Of a DNA stretch of 64,000 bases, positions 62,296 through 64,000 are shown in pieces; the stretch's first letter is position 1; the number at the start of each line of letters is the position of its first letter. The stretch lies in assembly GCF_030817655.1 (NCBI RefSeq), contig NZ_JAUSZM010000003.1, positions 5,456,001-5,520,000 of the forward strand. Reading direction: 5' to 3'. Position numbers and translations under genes: made by a program. The stretch is from Streptomyces sp. V4I2. Its GTDB lineage: Bacteria > Actinomycetota > Actinomycetes > Streptomycetales > Streptomycetaceae. The notes beneath the pieces were generated by a model, which saw only the letters and a program-made list of their open reading frames with translations, searched no databases and was not told where the DNA came from.

Positions 62296-64000
62296 ACGTC
62301 CTCCAGGGCGTCCGCGTAGAAGTCACTCTCCTGGGCGAGGTCTTCGAGGTCGGCCTCGTCGTCATCGCCCGTCTCAGTCACCGGCTCCCGGGCTTCGGCC
62401 TCTGCCGGTCCGTCGTCCTGGCCCAGGGATTTGCGTACCGACAGAAGAGAGACGACCGCCTCCTGCTCGGTGTCGGGGAGGTCGATGGCGGCCTGTTCGC
62501 GCGAGAGCCGCAAGGCCATGCGCGGTTCGGCGAGCGTGGTGCCCAGCCCGAGATTCCAGCGTTCCAGCAGATCGGCGACGGCGAGCCGGTCGTCGGGGTA
62601 GGGGTATTTCGCGGCGGCCAGCTTCCGGGCGAAAGCCAGCGCGTCCTCACTCAGCGGCATCCGCGCCGACAGCGCGTGTTCCCAGGTCAGCGCCTGCCAG
62701 TGATGATCAAACTCGCGGAAGTAGATGCGGGTGATGTCGTCGGGGTCGACCTGGAACGGCCAGCCGTTCTTCACCGGGCTGTCGTAGGGACTGCGGATGC
62801 CGGGATCGGGCAGGCCCCGGCCGCTGTAGCGACGGCGACCGATCTCAACACCGTAGTGCTGGATCGTGCGCCACTCGGTCTTCAGGAACTCGAAAGCGAG
62901 GTCCCGGTCCCGCGGAACTTCGATGTATCCGGCCCTGGCCATGCCGTACTCGAACATCTTCGCCGGGGACATCCGCAGCCCCGGCAGACCCGGATCGACC
63001 AGACTGGAGTGCGGCCGGCAGTGGTAGACCGTCGCGGTCCACTCCCGGATGATCGCCTCCAACTCGTCGAGGAAGAAGAACGCGTCGTCCTCCGGGCTCT
63101 CGCCCCGAGAGTGGATGTCGGGGCCCTTGTAGCCGGGCAGGGCCTGCAGCAGGCCCTCGCGCAGGCTGCGGAAATAGCGCTCAACCGGCCCTTTGTCCCA
63201 GCCCGTTCGCAGCCTCGCTGGTTGGATCGAAATGCCCATCCGCCGGCAGACGCTCGTCAGATGCTCCGAGACGTAGACCTTGCCGTGGTCCACCACCAGC
63301 GTCTCGGGTACCAGGGGCGGCGAGGCGAGCCCCGGCCCGGTGGCGCCCTCGACATCGACGAGGACGGTGCGGGGGATGCCGTGCTCGGGCCAGACTGCGT
63401 GCCGCGGCCAGTCCCGCCCCGCCGGCCTCGGCCGAAACGACTGGAAAAGCACCGCGCTGACATCCACCGCCTTCGTCGAGACCGGAGTGAGCCGGATCAC
63501 GGTGATGCAGCGGGCGTACCAATCCATCCCGACACTCAGCTCGGCCTGAACCCACTTCAGCGTCAGCGGGTCGAACGCGAAGACGTCCAACCGCGTGGTG
63601 TCCATCAGCAGGTACTCACCCGGCCTCGTCGGCCGCAACTTGCCGTAGGGGCCCTCCGGGCGGCCGGCGATGTCCCGGTTCCGCTTCGTACTCAGCCGGA
63701 ACAGCGGATGCCGACGCTCCAGAGCCCCAGGATCCGAAACTCCGTCGCCCGGCTCGGCTGCGGCACCACATCCGGACCGAACCGCGCAGTCACCCTGGCC
63801 CGCGTGCGCTCGATCACCAGCGTCCGCGATGGCCGTGACTGGTCGGTGTGCTCGACCATCACTTCCAGCGCGATCTCCACCCAGCGACGGTCTGCTGACG
63901 CCGCGGAACCGCTGGCGTGTCCCTTCCTGGGAGCCAGACCGGCCTCGCCATGTTCACGGAACAGGCTCACCCACCGTCTCACCGACCGTGCGCCGACACC
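62292..64000 (-). pseudogene. TnsB/TniA-like DDE transposase, one-base frameshift, 5' end outside window
   Basis: Minus-strand frame from the right edge carries the HTH domain (VRRWVSLFREHGEAGLAPRKG) down to ATEFRILG. There one G is missing in a G run (63725-63728), and the correct reading continues in another frame as ALERRHPLFRLSTKRNRDIA. The DDE core is intact after that: Asp in LLMDTTRLD (about 63600), Asp in VVDHGKVYVSE (about 63285) and Glu in KGPVERYFRSL (about 63175). A Mu-type C-terminal domain follows to the stop at 62292. Restoring one base would give a full transposase. Confidence 0.85.

Overview
The window is high-GC actinobacterial chromosome and almost certainly Streptomyces. 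It carries the sporulation pair ssgA/ssgR, a copper/DyP-peroxidase operon of the dtpA type, a Rex-type operator before cydAB-cydDC, many GTG/TTG starts with overlapping stop-starts, very rare TTA codons, and repeated ParB-type parS sites (TGTTTCACGTGAAACA). The gene order resembles, from memory, the core arm of the S. coelicolor chromosome close to oriC, with oriC expected beyond the right edge. The DnaA-box clusters and the density of parS sites fit that position.

Layout. 1-6.3 kb: end of a primase/polymerase-domain gene, a PP2C-type phosphatase, pepP, then a decayed patch (a MocR head fused to a frameshifted MFS gene, and a truncated citG), then an RsbW-like kinase. 6.5-12.8 kb: membrane protein and a copper-handling operon (YcnI, Sco, PCuAC lipoprotein, CopCD, Tat-exported DyP peroxidase). 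12.8-16.5 kb: pheA, a 0.5 kb spacer full of DnaA boxes, serS, a HAD phosphatase and a very odd serine-type tRNA-like gene. 17-20.6 kb: a four-gene double ABC transporter operon. 20.9-25.3 kb: an operon of an M24 peptidase, a hydrolase-SDR fusion, a PF10118-like metal hydrolase and a MerR regulator. 25.4-30 kb: kptA, a flavin oxidoreductase, a HAD phosphatase, an M23 peptidase and a broken histidine kinase. 30-36.4 kb: cydA-cydB-cydDC under a Rex-type operator. 36.5-45.3 kb: hisC, a LacI regulator with a TTA codon, a metallophosphoesterase, a membrane protein, thiC with a TPP riboswitch, and a YibE/F membrane protein. 45.5-50 kb: ssgA, ssgR, small membrane and cupin proteins, and the holin-ptpA-cystathionine lyase operon. 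50-60 kb: a LysR regulator (TTA codon), NUDIX, a flavohaemoglobin-like enzyme, HAD, acetyltransferases, MFS, a serine hydrolase and a DHFR-like protein. 60-64 kb: the wreck of a Tn7/Tn5053-like transposon (TnsB/TniA, TnsC/TniB and an HTH protein, all broken) with three dispersed copies of a roughly 57 bp repeat.

The strongest unusual signals are these. (1) The 105-nt class-II tRNA-like gene near serS has an abnormal anticodon arm. (2) Two parS-like palindromes sit inside the variable arm of the thiC TPP riboswitch. (3) A perfect 46-bp palindrome between convergent genes has parS at its centre. (4) A parS site forms the first codons of cydDC. (5) Three DnaA-box clusters are present. (6) Two regulators contain TTA codons. 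(7) The transposon remains are flanked by repeated ends. No CRISPR array, rRNA or prophage was seen.
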